7,028 bases of DNA from an uncultured Burkholderiales bacterium (GTDB lineage: Bacteria > Pseudomonadota > Gammaproteobacteria > Burkholderiales > Burkholderiaceae_C). Location of the stretch: positions 1-7,028 of the forward strand of contig CAIYKK010000052.1 of assembly GCA_903926695.1 (NCBI GenBank), in the 5' to 3' direction. Below the pieces are notes generated by a model. The model was given only the letters and a program-made list of their open reading frames with translations. It was not told the origin of the DNA and ran no database searches. The position numbers and the translations under genes were made by a program. This document shows, piece by piece, positions 1-7,028 of this stretch; the first letter of the stretch is position 1, and each line of letters starts with the position of its first letter.

Positions 1-1230
<1,230 letters not shown>

Positions 1231-1233
1231 GCC

Positions 1234-2475
1234 ATGAATATCGAGCTGCAACGATGGATGGACCGCTGGGCGGGCATTCCGCTGTGCGCGGCGGTCTCCG
1301 GCGTGGAGGCGCTGCGACGCCGCTTTTGGCCCACGGCTGCGAACGACAAGGCGCCGTGCGCCATCGTGGTGATTTTGCTGTCCGAAATGGGCAGTCTGGT
1401 GCTGGCGCACGACATGTTTACGCGCCTGAAAACGCGCTACCCCGATGCACAGTTACACGCGCTGATGTTCGGTAAAAACCGCGAAATCCTCGATTTGATG
1501 CGCGTCATGCCACCGCAAAACGTGCATACGGTGAACGACAAATCGCTGTCCAGCCTGCTGACCAGCCTGTGGACGGCGGTGCGCGAGCTGCGCCGCGCCA
1601 AGGTCGATGTCGCCATCGACTGCGAGCTGTTTTCGCGCATCAGCAGTTTGCTGTCGTATGCCAGCGGCGCGGGCGTGCGGGTGGGGTTTCACCGGCACAC
1701 GCAGGAAGGGCTGTACCGGGGCTCGCACCTGAACCGGCCCGTGCCTTACAACCCGTATCACCACATCAGCGCGCAATTTTTGACGCTGGCGCGGGCGATT
1801 GATTCCACCGCCGTGCCCAAATCCAAGGTGCTGGTGCTGGGCGCGCCCAAGCCGCCGCCGCAGGTGCCGCTGGACGGCGCGCTGATTGAAGGCATTAAAA
1901 ACCGGCTGGCGCAAGATTTCCCGGCGATTGCGGGCAAGCCGCTGGTGCTGGTCTATCCGGGCGGCGGGATTTTGCCGATTCGCGCCTGGCCGCTGGCGTC
2001 GTACACGACGCTGTGCCAAGGTTTGGTGGCCGATGGCTGCGCCGTGGCGGTGATTGGCCTCAAAGACGACCAGCCGCTGGCGCGCCAGCTCGTGGCCCAG
2101 GTGCAGGCCAGTGCGCCCGCCAGCGCCGTGATCGACCTGACCGGCTACACCCGCTCGATTGCCGAACTGCTGGCGCTGTTTCACGTCGCCCGCCTTTTGG
2201 TGACGAATGACGGTGGCCCCGGCCAGTTTGCCGCGCTCACGCCAATCTGGACACTGATGCTGTTCGGCCCCGAAACGCCCGGCCTGTACGCACCGCTCAC
2301 GCCGCGCTGCCATTCGTTTTACAGCCAGTGGCCCTGCTCGCCCTGCCTGACGGCGTACAACCACCGCTCATCCTACTGCGACGGCGACAACCAGTGCCTC
2401 AAAGTCATCGCGCCCGCCGAGGTGCTGGCCAAAGCGCGTGAATGCCTCGCCGCCCCTGTGAACCCGCCCGCCTGA
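1234..2475 (+). CDS. glycosyltransferase family 9 protein (heptosyltransferase-like)
   Basis: A 413-residue soluble protein with the two-domain GT-B layout of LPS heptosyltransferases. The N-terminal half has the first Rossmann strand and loop (ILLSEMGSLVLA, residues 47-58) followed by the typical 'LKTRYPDAQLHALMF' segment. The C-terminal half begins with the nucleotide-sugar motif LVLVYPGGG (237-245). It then shows TNDGGPGQFAALTP (324-337) and LFGPETPGLYAP (343-354), the counterpart of TNDSGP...LFGPTDP in WaaC/WaaF. A late cluster of four Cys (368, 371, 382, 388: PCSPC...YC...QC) is also seen in many GT9 proteins. The usual MGD of heptosyltransferases is MGS here, so the usual catalytic Asp position is Ser54. 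ATG lies three bases after the tgt stop, suggesting coupling. Family assignment is firm; donor and acceptor are unknown, and a true heptosyltransferase role should not be assumed. Confidence 0.88.
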   Translation: MNIELQRWMDRWAGIPLCAAVSGVEALRRRFWPTAANDKAPCAIVVILLSEMGSLVLAHDMFTRLKTRYPDAQLHALMFGKNREILDLMRVMPPQNVHTVNDKSLSSLLTSLWTAVRELRRAKVDVAIDCELFSRISSLLSYASGAGVRVGFHRHTQEGLYRGSHLNRPVPYNPYHHISAQFLTLARAIDSTAVPKSKVLVLGAPKPPPQVPLDGALIEGIKNRLAQDFPAIAGKPLVLVYPGGGILPIRAWPLASYTTLCQGLVADGCAVAVIGLKDDQPLARQLVAQVQASAPASAVIDLTGYTRSIAELLALFHVARLLVTNDGGPGQFAALTPIWTLMLFGPETPGLYAPLTPRCHSFYSQWPCSPCLTAYNHRSSYCDGDNQCLKVIAPAEVLAKARECLAAPVNPPA

Positions 2476-3017
2476 TGTCCACACTTCGCACTTTTGCCGA
2501 AGGCGTCATCCGCCTGCTGCCACCGCGCCTGCAACTCATGGTGCGCTGGCGTTTTGTCAAGTTTGGCCTCGTCGGCGGCAGCGGCACGTTTATCAACATT
2601 GCCGTGCTGTACTTGGCGCAGGAAAATCTGCTGCACGGCATCGCCGATTTCCAGACGCGGCTCAATTATTCGATTGCGCTGGCCATCAGCGTGGCGACTT
2701 TGAGCAACTTTTACTGGAACCGGCGCCTCACCTGGCGCGACCGGGCGCGCACCCTGCCCCAGCCCGCCGTGGTGCTGTTTTTTAAATACGTGATGGCTGC
2801 GGCGCTGTCGATTGCCATCCAGTCGCTGCTGACCAAGTGGCTGGCGCTGCATTTGCACTATTTGCTGGCCAATGTGCTGGCCATTGCGGTGGCCAGCGTG
2901 GCCAATTTTGTCGCCAACGACCGGCTGACTTTCCGCCGCCACCGCCCCGACGCGCCGCCCGACAGTGCGGTGAACTCCAGCGCGGCTTTACCCTCCAATG
3001 GCCATGACAAATCTTGA
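2475..3017 (+). CDS. GtrA-family small integral membrane protein
   Basis: A 180-residue inner-membrane protein with four hydrophobic segments at roughly residues 27-48, 64-82, 98-119 and 124-147. The family hallmarks are present: FVKFGLVGGSGTFIN in the first segment and two internal N-F-x4-R-L-T-(F/W) motifs, SNFYWNRRLTW (77-87) and ANFVANDRLTF (143-153), one after each helix pair. GtrA proteins are thought to flip or escort polyprenyl-phosphate-linked sugars to the periplasm for a partner GT-C glycosyltransferase. The gene downstream encodes such an enzyme, so the pairing makes sense. The chosen ATG overlaps the preceding stop by one base (TGATG at 2473-2477). An in-frame ATG at 2442 would add 11 residues inside the GT9 gene and is less likely. 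The hydrophilic tail after residue 155 is Pro/Ala/Ser rich. Confidence 0.9.
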   Translation: MSTLRTFAEGVIRLLPPRLQLMVRWRFVKFGLVGGSGTFINIAVLYLAQENLLHGIADFQTRLNYSIALAISVATLSNFYWNRRLTWRDRARTLPQPAVVLFFKYVMAAALSIAIQSLLTKWLALHLHYLLANVLAIAVASVANFVANDRLTFRRHRPDAPPDSAVNSSAALPSNGHDKS

Positions 3018-4806
3018 GACGCCCACGTCCCGCCTGCCTGCCCATCGGGTCTGGATTGCTCTGGCGCTGACCGTGGCGCTAGCCTACCTGTTCGGGCTGG
3101 CGGGCGACCACATCCCGAGCAACGGCGACGAGATGGTGTATGCCAACATCGCCCGGCTGACCGCCGCCAGCGGCCACTGGCTGCCGCTGCAAAGCGCCTG
3201 GGATTTCATGCGCAACACCAAGCCGCCGCTGCTGTTCTGGCAAGCCATGATGGCGGGCGGCTGGGGTCAGCACTGGACGCTGCTCAACCTGCGCCTGCCC
3301 AGTCTGGCCTACACCTGGGGCATTGCGCTGATGGTCGGGCTGCTCACCTGGAAAATCGTGCGCAACGGCGCAGCGCTCGGAGTGCCTACAGCGTCCGCCT
3401 CGGCCAACGACGCCAATCAACGCGACAACCACGCCAAAACACTGGGCGCTATCGCCGTCATCGTCTATTTGTCTTTCTTCAGCACCTACCGCTATGGCCG
3501 TCCTTTTTTGACCAGCGCACCGGAAACCTTCTGGTTGTTTGGGGTGTTTTTTGCGCTGGCCTGGGCACCGGCGCGGCTGCTGGCATCGCGCTGGAAGTTT
3601 CCGCTGCTCGCCGGGCTGGCCATTGGCTTGGGCTGCCTGTACAAATCTTTTGTGATGGTGGTGCCGGTCGGCTTTGGGCTGGCGCTGTGCTACCAGATCG
3701 TCGGTGCCGGGCGGGCGCCGTGGCAACTGGCGCGGCCCGGCCTCGTGACCGACGCCCTGAAAGTCGTGACGATGTGCCTGATCGGTCTGGCCATGTTCAG
3801 CCTGTGGTTTGCGCTCGATCCGCAGCCGGGCGAAGTCTGGCGCGAGTTTGTTATCGGCGAAAACGCGGGCAAGATGAATTCGCAGCAAGGCTACTTCAAG
3901 GCCGCCTTCAGCAGCAGCGGGATTTTGACGATTTTGACCGGCTATTTCAGTAACGCCCTGTTTTTGCTGCCGATTGCGGTCGGCTGCATGGTGGCGGCCT
4001 GGCGTAGCTGGCGCGAACGCGTCGGTACGGACCAAACCCTCAGCGACGCTGAAAAAATCCTCTGGCTGTGGCTGCTGGCGCTGGCGCTGGTGTTTATGCT
4101 GCCGACGCAGCGCTCGACGCGCTACCTGATTCCGGCCATGCCCGCGCTGGCGGTGCTGATCGCGCTGTACTGGGAGCGCATCGCCCGCCTCTGGTTTGGC
4201 CTGACGCTGGGCGTGTGCCTGATCGGCCTGCTGTCTATGGGCCTGATTGGCTACGGCGCGGTGCGCGCCACGCAGGAGACGTGGATTTATTCGCCCCTTT
4301 TCTGGCTGTTTCTGGCGGTGGCGGTGCTGGCCTGCCTTGTCGGCCTGATTCGCCCGGCGCTGACGCGGCCGGTGGCGGCGCTGGCCGGATTTGCCGTGCT
4401 GTTTGCGCTGGCCTGGGTGACGGATCCGTTCAACGAAGAGCGGGGCCAGTTTCAGCCCAACACGGTGGCGTTACTCAAAGGCCAAACGGTGGCCGTGCCG
4501 AGCAACTTCAACGGCCACTTTGAACGCTACGAATTCATCATTCCCGGCGCGAAGATCGTTTCTTATTTTGCCGACCAGCCGGTCGATTACGCGGACGTGG
4601 AAACGCTGTTAAAAACCCACCGTTATGCACTGGTGCAGCGGCGCACCGGGCAATTGCCCTGCGCGCCGTCGCAATGCCGGGTGCTCGATGCGCGCTGGGA
4701 TCTGCGCTCCCGCCAAGATGGAAAAGAGGGCGTGATGGCCGCGCTCAAAACCCCCGAAACCTATTGGTACGCCAAGGAATATCTGGTCGAGCGGCCCGCG
4801 CCCTGA
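2998..4806 (+). CDS. GT39/ArnT-like phospholipid-carrier-dependent membrane glycosyltransferase
   Basis: A 602-residue polytopic protein of the PMT/ArnT superfamily (GT-C fold), which moves a sugar from a polyprenyl-phosphate carrier to an acceptor on the periplasmic side. After a first membrane helix (about 18-36) comes the acidic periplasmic motif NGDEMVYANIARL (42-54), where Asp44/Glu45 correspond to the metal/catalytic acidic site of the superfamily. It is followed by NTKPPLLFWQ (73-82), the 'KPPL' motif of ArnT-like enzymes. About a dozen hydrophobic segments continue to residue ~475. TQRSTRYLIPAMPALAVL (370-387) matches the R/K-x-x-R-Y-L-x-P region typical of the family. Residues ~480-602 form a soluble C-terminal domain with two Cys (555, 560). 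The start overlaps gtrA by 20 bases (ATG 2998); ATG 3004 is an equal alternative. It pairs naturally with the GtrA protein. Sugar and acceptor are unknown; LPS core, lipid A or another surface glycan are candidates. Confidence 0.88.
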   Translation: MAMTNLETPTSRLPAHRVWIALALTVALAYLFGLAGDHIPSNGDEMVYANIARLTAASGHWLPLQSAWDFMRNTKPPLLFWQAMMAGGWGQHWTLLNLRLPSLAYTWGIALMVGLLTWKIVRNGAALGVPTASASANDANQRDNHAKTLGAIAVIVYLSFFSTYRYGRPFLTSAPETFWLFGVFFALAWAPARLLASRWKFPLLAGLAIGLGCLYKSFVMVVPVGFGLALCYQIVGAGRAPWQLARPGLVTDALKVVTMCLIGLAMFSLWFALDPQPGEVWREFVIGENAGKMNSQQGYFKAAFSSSGILTILTGYFSNALFLLPIAVGCMVAAWRSWRERVGTDQTLSDAEKILWLWLLALALVFMLPTQRSTRYLIPAMPALAVLIALYWERIARLWFGLTLGVCLIGLLSMGLIGYGAVRATQETWIYSPLFWLFLAVAVLACLVGLIRPALTRPVAALAGFAVLFALAWVTDPFNEERGQFQPNTVALLKGQTVAVPSNFNGHFERYEFIIPGAKIVSYFADQPVDYADVETLLKTHRYALVQRRTGQLPCAPSQCRVLDARWDLRSRQDGKEGVMAALKTPETYWYAKEYLVERPAP

Positions 4807-4849
4807 TTTTTTGTCGGCACCGCGAGGCGGCCCGGCACGTCGCCCGCGC

Positions 4850-5320
4850 TCAATTGCCCACATGCATGGTGAACTGCGCACCATTGGACAGGCGGCACTC
4901 GCCCGTGCCCATCGTGGCCGAGTTCATCTGGTAGCGGCAGTTGATATAACTGCCCCGGTTGCCTGCGCCATTGGCCACGCCCTGATGCGCTGACGAGCCG
5001 CTCAGGCGCGTCGCTTCCCCGTTAAAACTCTCGCCATTGATCTGGGTGCTGAAGGTGCCGCGCCCGTTGAGGTCGTTGGTCACCACGGCGCCCACCACGC
5101 CATAGACCGCAGCCGCCGGGTTGGCCGGATACAGCCGCGCCGAAAACGTCATGGTCGCCGGTGCTGGCGCGGCATAGACCACGGGCGGCGCGAACTGAGA
5201 AGCCTGATTGAGCGGCGCGACATAACAGCCGGTCAACGCGCTGGCGCCCAGCACAGCACCAGCCCAGGCCAGACGGCGCATCAGACTCGAACCCATCAAA
5301 GCCGAAAGACGAGACTTCAT
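4850..5320 (-). CDS. small predicted lipoprotein, paralogue A
   Basis: A 156-residue protein (MKSRLSA start) with a basic N-terminus, a hydrophobic stretch (LAWAGAVLGASA) and a lipobox LTGC, so it is probably exported, lipid-modified and anchored in the envelope. After a short Pro/Ala linker, a roughly 100-residue domain runs to the end, rich in Gly, Asn and Thr (e.g. YGVVGAVVTND, GRGTFSTQINGE, NRGSYINCRYQMNS, MGTGECRLSNGAQF). It looks beta-rich. The mature part has two Cys (in NCRY and GEC) that could form a disulfide. A second ATG three bases upstream (5321-5323) is also possible. The inner ATG is preferred because GGGAG at 5331-5327 is then six bases away and the start matches that of the neighbouring paralogue. 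I do not recognise a characterised family and assign no function. Confidence 0.8.
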   Translation of the reverse strand: MKSRLSALMGSSLMRRLAWAGAVLGASALTGCYVAPLNQASQFAPPVVYAAPAPATMTFSARLYPANPAAAVYGVVGAVVTNDLNGRGTFSTQINGESFNGEATRLSGSSAHQGVANGAGNRGSYINCRYQMNSATMGTGECRLSNGAQFTMHVGN

Positions 5321-5326
5321 CATTCA

Positions 5327-5331
5327 CTCCC
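5327..5331 (-). promoter_or_regulatory. ribosome binding site of lipoprotein A
   Basis: GGGAG on the minus strand lies six bases from the ATG at 5320 but only three from the ATG at 5323, so it favours the inner start. The paralogue has AGGAG at the matching place. Confidence 0.6.
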
Positions 5332-5346
5332 ATTAGCCCAGGCAAA

Positions 5347-5360
5347 TGCCTGTACAGGCA
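5347..5360. promoter_or_regulatory. perfect 14-bp palindrome in leader of lipoprotein A
   Basis: TGCCTGTACAGGCA is identical to its own reverse complement. It lies 26 bases upstream of the preferred start of lipoprotein A. The same element, with two changes, sits at nearly the same distance from the second lipoprotein gene. It could be a dimeric repressor or activator site, or a short hairpin in the 5' leader. I cannot name a regulator: it has CTGT directly joined to ACAG and therefore does not fit a LexA box of the E. coli type. Confidence 0.45.
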
Positions 5361-5402
5361 ATGTAGCCAGCGCTGCGCCGAAAAGGGGAGAGAAAAGCGC
5401 AA

Positions 5403-5464
5403 AGCTGATTCGGACGTACTTCAGGTATCGTTATGCGGTACTTGCCACGCCGAAAAAATCAGCT
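5403..5464. repeat. inverted repeat between the two lipoprotein genes
   Basis: AGCTGATT (5403-5410) and AATCAGCT (5457-5464) are exact reverse complements. Just inside, CGG (5411-5413) can pair with CCG (5450-5452), leaving four unpaired A on one side, so an 8+3 bp stem with a loop of 36 bases is possible. The right arm touches the stop codon of lipoprotein B (5464-5466). It might act in transcript ending or stability, but it lacks a compact GC stem with a U-run and is not a classical terminator. Confidence 0.35.
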
Positions 5465-5940
5465 CAAATACCCACATGCAGGCTGAACTGCGCACCGCTG
5501 GAAAGCTGGCACTCGCCCGTGCCCATCGTGTCCGAGTTCATCTCGTAGCGGCAGCTGATATAGCTGCCCCGGTTGCCCGTGCTATTGGCCACACCCTGAT
5601 GCGATGACACGCGGGTCAGGCGCGTGGCCTCCCCGCTGAAGTTCTCGCCATTGATCTGGGTGCTGAAGGTGCCGCGCCCGTTGCGGTCATTGGTGACCAC
5701 CGCGCCCACGACGCCATAGGCTTCAGCCGCCGCGTTGGCCGGGTACAGCCGCGCCGGAAATGTCGTGCTCGGTGGTGCTGGCTCTGCAGACACCGCTGGC
5801 GCTGCGGCGGGCTGGCGCGCCTCGTTGGGGGCCACACCATAGCAGCCCGTCAGCGCGCTGGCACCGAGCACGACGCCCGCCGCCAAAGTCAGACAGCGCA
5901 TCACGCTCCTGCCCGTGAAAGCCGAAGAATGAGATTTCAT
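5464..5940 (-). CDS. small predicted lipoprotein, paralogue B
   Basis: A 158-residue protein with the same plan as its downstream neighbour: a short polar N-terminus, a hydrophobic stretch (LTLAAGVVLGASA), lipobox LTGC, a Pro/Ala-rich linker and a conserved C-terminal domain with two Cys (ISCRY and TGEC). Over the last 101 residues the two align without gaps, and I count 78 identities (about 77%). The linker after the lipid Cys differs most. ATG at 5940 has AGGAG (5952-5948) at seven bases. It is probably an envelope lipoprotein; function unknown. Both copies look intact, with no stop or frameshift, and most substitutions are conservative, which suggests both are kept under selection. The two are probably co-transcribed or separately driven by their duplicated leaders. 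Confidence 0.8.
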   Translation of the reverse strand: MKSHSSAFTGRSVMRCLTLAAGVVLGASALTGCYGVAPNEARQPAAAPAVSAEPAPPSTTFPARLYPANAAAEAYGVVGAVVTNDRNGRGTFSTQINGENFSGEATRLTRVSSHQGVANSTGNRGSYISCRYEMNSDTMGTGECQLSSGAQFSLHVGI

Positions 5941-5947
5941 ACATTAA

Positions 5948-5952
5948 CTCCT
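5948..5952 (-). promoter_or_regulatory. ribosome binding site of lipoprotein B
   Basis: AGGAG on the minus strand lies seven bases upstream of the ATG at 5940, an ideal Shine-Dalgarno spacing. It supports this start over the out-of-frame ATG at 5944. Confidence 0.65.
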
Positions 5953-5967
5953 GATTACCCAGGCAAA

Positions 5968-5981
5968 TACCTGTGCAGGCA
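5968..5981. promoter_or_regulatory. near-palindrome in leader of lipoprotein B, copy of the 5347-5360 element
   Basis: TACCTGTGCAGGCA on the plus strand differs from the perfect palindrome upstream of lipoprotein A at two of 14 positions. It lies 27 bases before the ATG. The flanking bases (GGCAAAT on one side, TAGCCA on the other) are also shared with copy A, so the leader was duplicated with the gene. Confidence 0.4.
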
Positions 5982-5997
5982 ATTTAGCCACCTACGG

Positions 5998-6072
5998 GTA
6001 AAAAGGAGTGCTTAAAAGTACAAAGCCTACATATAAAAACCAAAAGTATCGAAATACGACACTTTAAACATC
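5998..6072 (-). promoter_or_regulatory. AT-rich upstream region, probable promoter of lipoprotein B
   Basis: Of the 70 bases at 6001-6070 only 21 are G or C, in sharp contrast to the GC-rich genes on both sides. On the minus strand it contains TATATG (near 6032-6027) as a possible -10 box, but I find no convincing -35 partner. The placement just upstream of the duplicated leader makes a promoter likely; the exact elements are not resolved. Confidence 0.35.
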
Positions 6073-6075
6073 GGG

Positions 6076-6113
6076 AAAATCGTCGCATCCGCCGGGAGCA
6101 ACCCCGCCGCGAC
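6076..6113 (-). terminator. possible rho-independent terminator after the Ig-like protein gene
   Basis: Read on the minus strand just after the stop codon at 6119, GTCGC (6113-6109) can pair with GCGAC (6086-6082), and CGGG with CCCG (6106-6103 with 6096-6093) closes a 6-base loop. There is an asymmetric internal loop between the stems. A run of four T follows (6079-6076). The stem is interrupted and the T-run short, so this is tentative. Confidence 0.4.
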
Positions 6114-6118
6114 ACGGT

Positions 6119-7028
6119 TTAAGCCGCAGTGCCGGGCGTTTTTCTGGTCGTCGCCGATTTGGCGGGCTTCGGAGATGCCGAAGTGGACTTGGCCGCCGTC
6201 CCGGTGCCAGAGCGAGCACCCGATGCGCTGCTCGATCTAGCGCCCGTAGAAACGACAGGCTTGGCCACCATCACCACTGGAGGGCGGGAGCTGCCCGTCG
6301 CAGGAGAAGATTTGTGTTGAGACCGGGCGGGCTGGGTATTTGGCTTCGAGGCAACCGGACTGGGCTTGATGTCGTCGCAAATTGTGTTGCCAGAGCGCGA
6401 CTGAGCGACCCCTGGCACGCTAAAACCCCAACTCTTGCGCAGGGCCGTACCGACTGGGTCACGGGCCGTCACGTCCGCCGTGTAGTGGCCGGGCTGCAAG
6501 TTGGCGCGGTAGGCGAAGAACTGCGGGGTCACTTTGCTGGCCTCGGTGATATTGCGGCCCGATAGGAGAATACGCACGGTTTTCGGATCAATGCCGGAGC
6601 CATCTGCTTCATCAAAACTGGCTGACACAGTGATGCGAGAGCCAGTGGTCGTCGAGCCGTCGCGGGGCGAGAGGTTGCGAATCGCTGGCCCCTGGGCTTC
6701 GCTGCTGACCCAGGAACGGTTCAGATTGGCCTTGACGGACTTTTCGCCCTGCCACAGCGTGGCCACCAGCGCACGCGAGGAAGTCAGGTTGTCCTGGCGC
6801 CGGATGGTGTAGGCACCTTCATAAACGCCGGGGCGCACCTCGCGCATGGGAATGTGATTGACGATGCCCGTGATTTCGATATCGGCCACGCCCCCGCGCA
6901 TGCCCGTCAGGGAAAAGCGCAGCTCGGCGCCGGGCTCTATCCTCTTGAGGGGAACGAGGGTAAAGCGGTCAATTTTGAGCCTGTCGGTGGACGCCGCCGG
7001 GTCCGTGACGGGCTGGACAGCCATGCCG
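6119..7028 (-). CDS. exported protein with beta-rich/Ig-like modules and cationic tail, 5' end outside the window
   Basis: The frame stays open to the right edge. The first ATG inside it (7024) may be internal, so the gene is treated as partial; residue numbers count from that Met. Residues ~14-105 form a beta-rich module (IDRFTLVPLKRIEPGAEL...RPGVYEGAYTIRRQDNL) that resembles modules I associate with secreted proteins of Burkholderiales. Residues ~112-203 look like an Ig-like domain (GPAIRNLSPRDGS... to RKSWGFSVPG) with a 'GSGIDPKTVRILLSG' stretch typical of bacterial Ig-like folds. From ~205 to 301 the chain is low-complexity, rich in Ala, Ser, Pro, Thr, Lys and Arg, probably disordered and strongly basic, with a single Cys at 216. 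An envelope or surface role is likely, but the signal peptide cannot be seen and the function is unknown. Confidence 0.7.
   Translation of the reverse strand, partial: GMAVQPVTDPAASTDRLKIDRFTLVPLKRIEPGAELRFSLTGMRGGVADIEITGIVNHIPMREVRPGVYEGAYTIRRQDNLTSSRALVATLWQGEKSVKANLNRSWVSSEAQGPAIRNLSPRDGSTTTGSRITVSASFDEADGSGIDPKTVRILLSGRNITEASKVTPQFFAYRANLQPGHYTADVTARDPVGTALRKSWGFSVPGVAQSRSGNTICDDIKPSPVASKPNTQPARSQHKSSPATGSSRPPVVMVAKPVVSTGARSSSASGARSGTGTAAKSTSASPKPAKSATTRKTPGTAA

Larger units (their letters stand above)
4848..5406. repeat. tandem duplication, unit 1 (lipoprotein A plus leader)
   Basis: DNA similarity to the second unit starts at GCTCAA next to the stop codon, runs through the whole gene and leader, and fades at a shared CAAAGC about 85 bases upstream of the start. 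Boundaries are judged by eye and are approximate. Confidence 0.65.
5462..6027. repeat. tandem duplication, unit 2 (lipoprotein B plus leader)
   Basis: This is the partner of the 4848-5406 unit in the same orientation. Matching landmarks include the stop-codon region, the coding domain, the AGGCAAAT-palindrome-TAGCCA leader and an A/G-rich segment ending in CAAAGC. The two units are separated by about 55 bases that contain the inverted repeat. Confidence 0.65.

Noticed and set aside
1453..2364. Long minus-strand open frame opposite the GT9 gene (303 codons)
   Set aside because: Same shadow composition, no ribosome site or domain, and it is fully inside a convincing gene.
3079..4035. Long minus-strand open frame opposite the GT39 gene (318 codons)
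   Set aside because: It is Gln/His/Arg-rich with no hydrophobic or domain pattern. The plus strand encodes a clear membrane enzyme.
4805..4850. Rho-independent terminator after the GT39 gene
   Set aside because: There is a run of six T at 4807-4812 but no stem before it. A weak GGCG/CGCC stem downstream is not followed by T.
5347..5360. LexA (SOS) box
   Set aside because: The E. coli-type site needs CTGT and ACAG separated by eight bases. Here they are directly joined.

Overview
The window looks like chromosomal DNA from a GC-rich beta-proteobacterium. My best guess is Burkholderiales, probably Comamonadaceae. I base this on the Tgt sequence, the codon bias, and the Burkholderiales-like secreted protein at the right end. 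This is an inference from recognition, not from a database search.

Layout: positions 1-4806 form a tightly packed plus-strand run. It opens with the last 13 codons of what is very probably queA, followed by a complete tgt (queuosine tRNA modification). Three glycan-related genes follow with almost no spacing: a GT9 (heptosyltransferase-like) glycosyltransferase, a GtrA-family small membrane protein, and a large GT39/ArnT-like polytopic membrane glycosyltransferase. The gaps and overlaps are 3 nt, 1 nt and 14-20 nt, so the run is probably one transcript with translational coupling. The glycan genes fit a model in which GtrA supports flipping of a lipid-linked sugar, the GT39 enzyme transfers that sugar on the periplasmic face, and the GT9 enzyme acts on the cytoplasmic face. 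The target would be LPS or another cell-surface glycan. The substrate cannot be read from the sequence.

From 4850 to the right end everything is on the minus strand, convergent with the operon. Two tandem paralogous small lipoproteins (about 77% identical over their last 101 residues) come from a duplication that also copied the leader. Each leader carries the same 14-bp palindrome-like element about 26 bp upstream of the start codon. Upstream of the second lipoprotein gene is an AT-rich stretch (21 G/C in 70 bases) that probably holds its promoter. A possible terminator separates it from the last gene, a protein open at the window edge with beta-rich/Ig-like modules and a long cationic Ala/Ser/Pro/Lys tail.

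No rRNA, tRNA, mobile element or CRISPR array is visible, and no stretch over 300 bases lacks a gene. The items most worth a second look are the glycan module attached to queA-tgt, a Ser in place of the usual catalytic Asp in the N-terminal motif of the GT9 enzyme, an insertion near the Tgt N-terminus, and the duplicated lipoprotein/palindrome unit.
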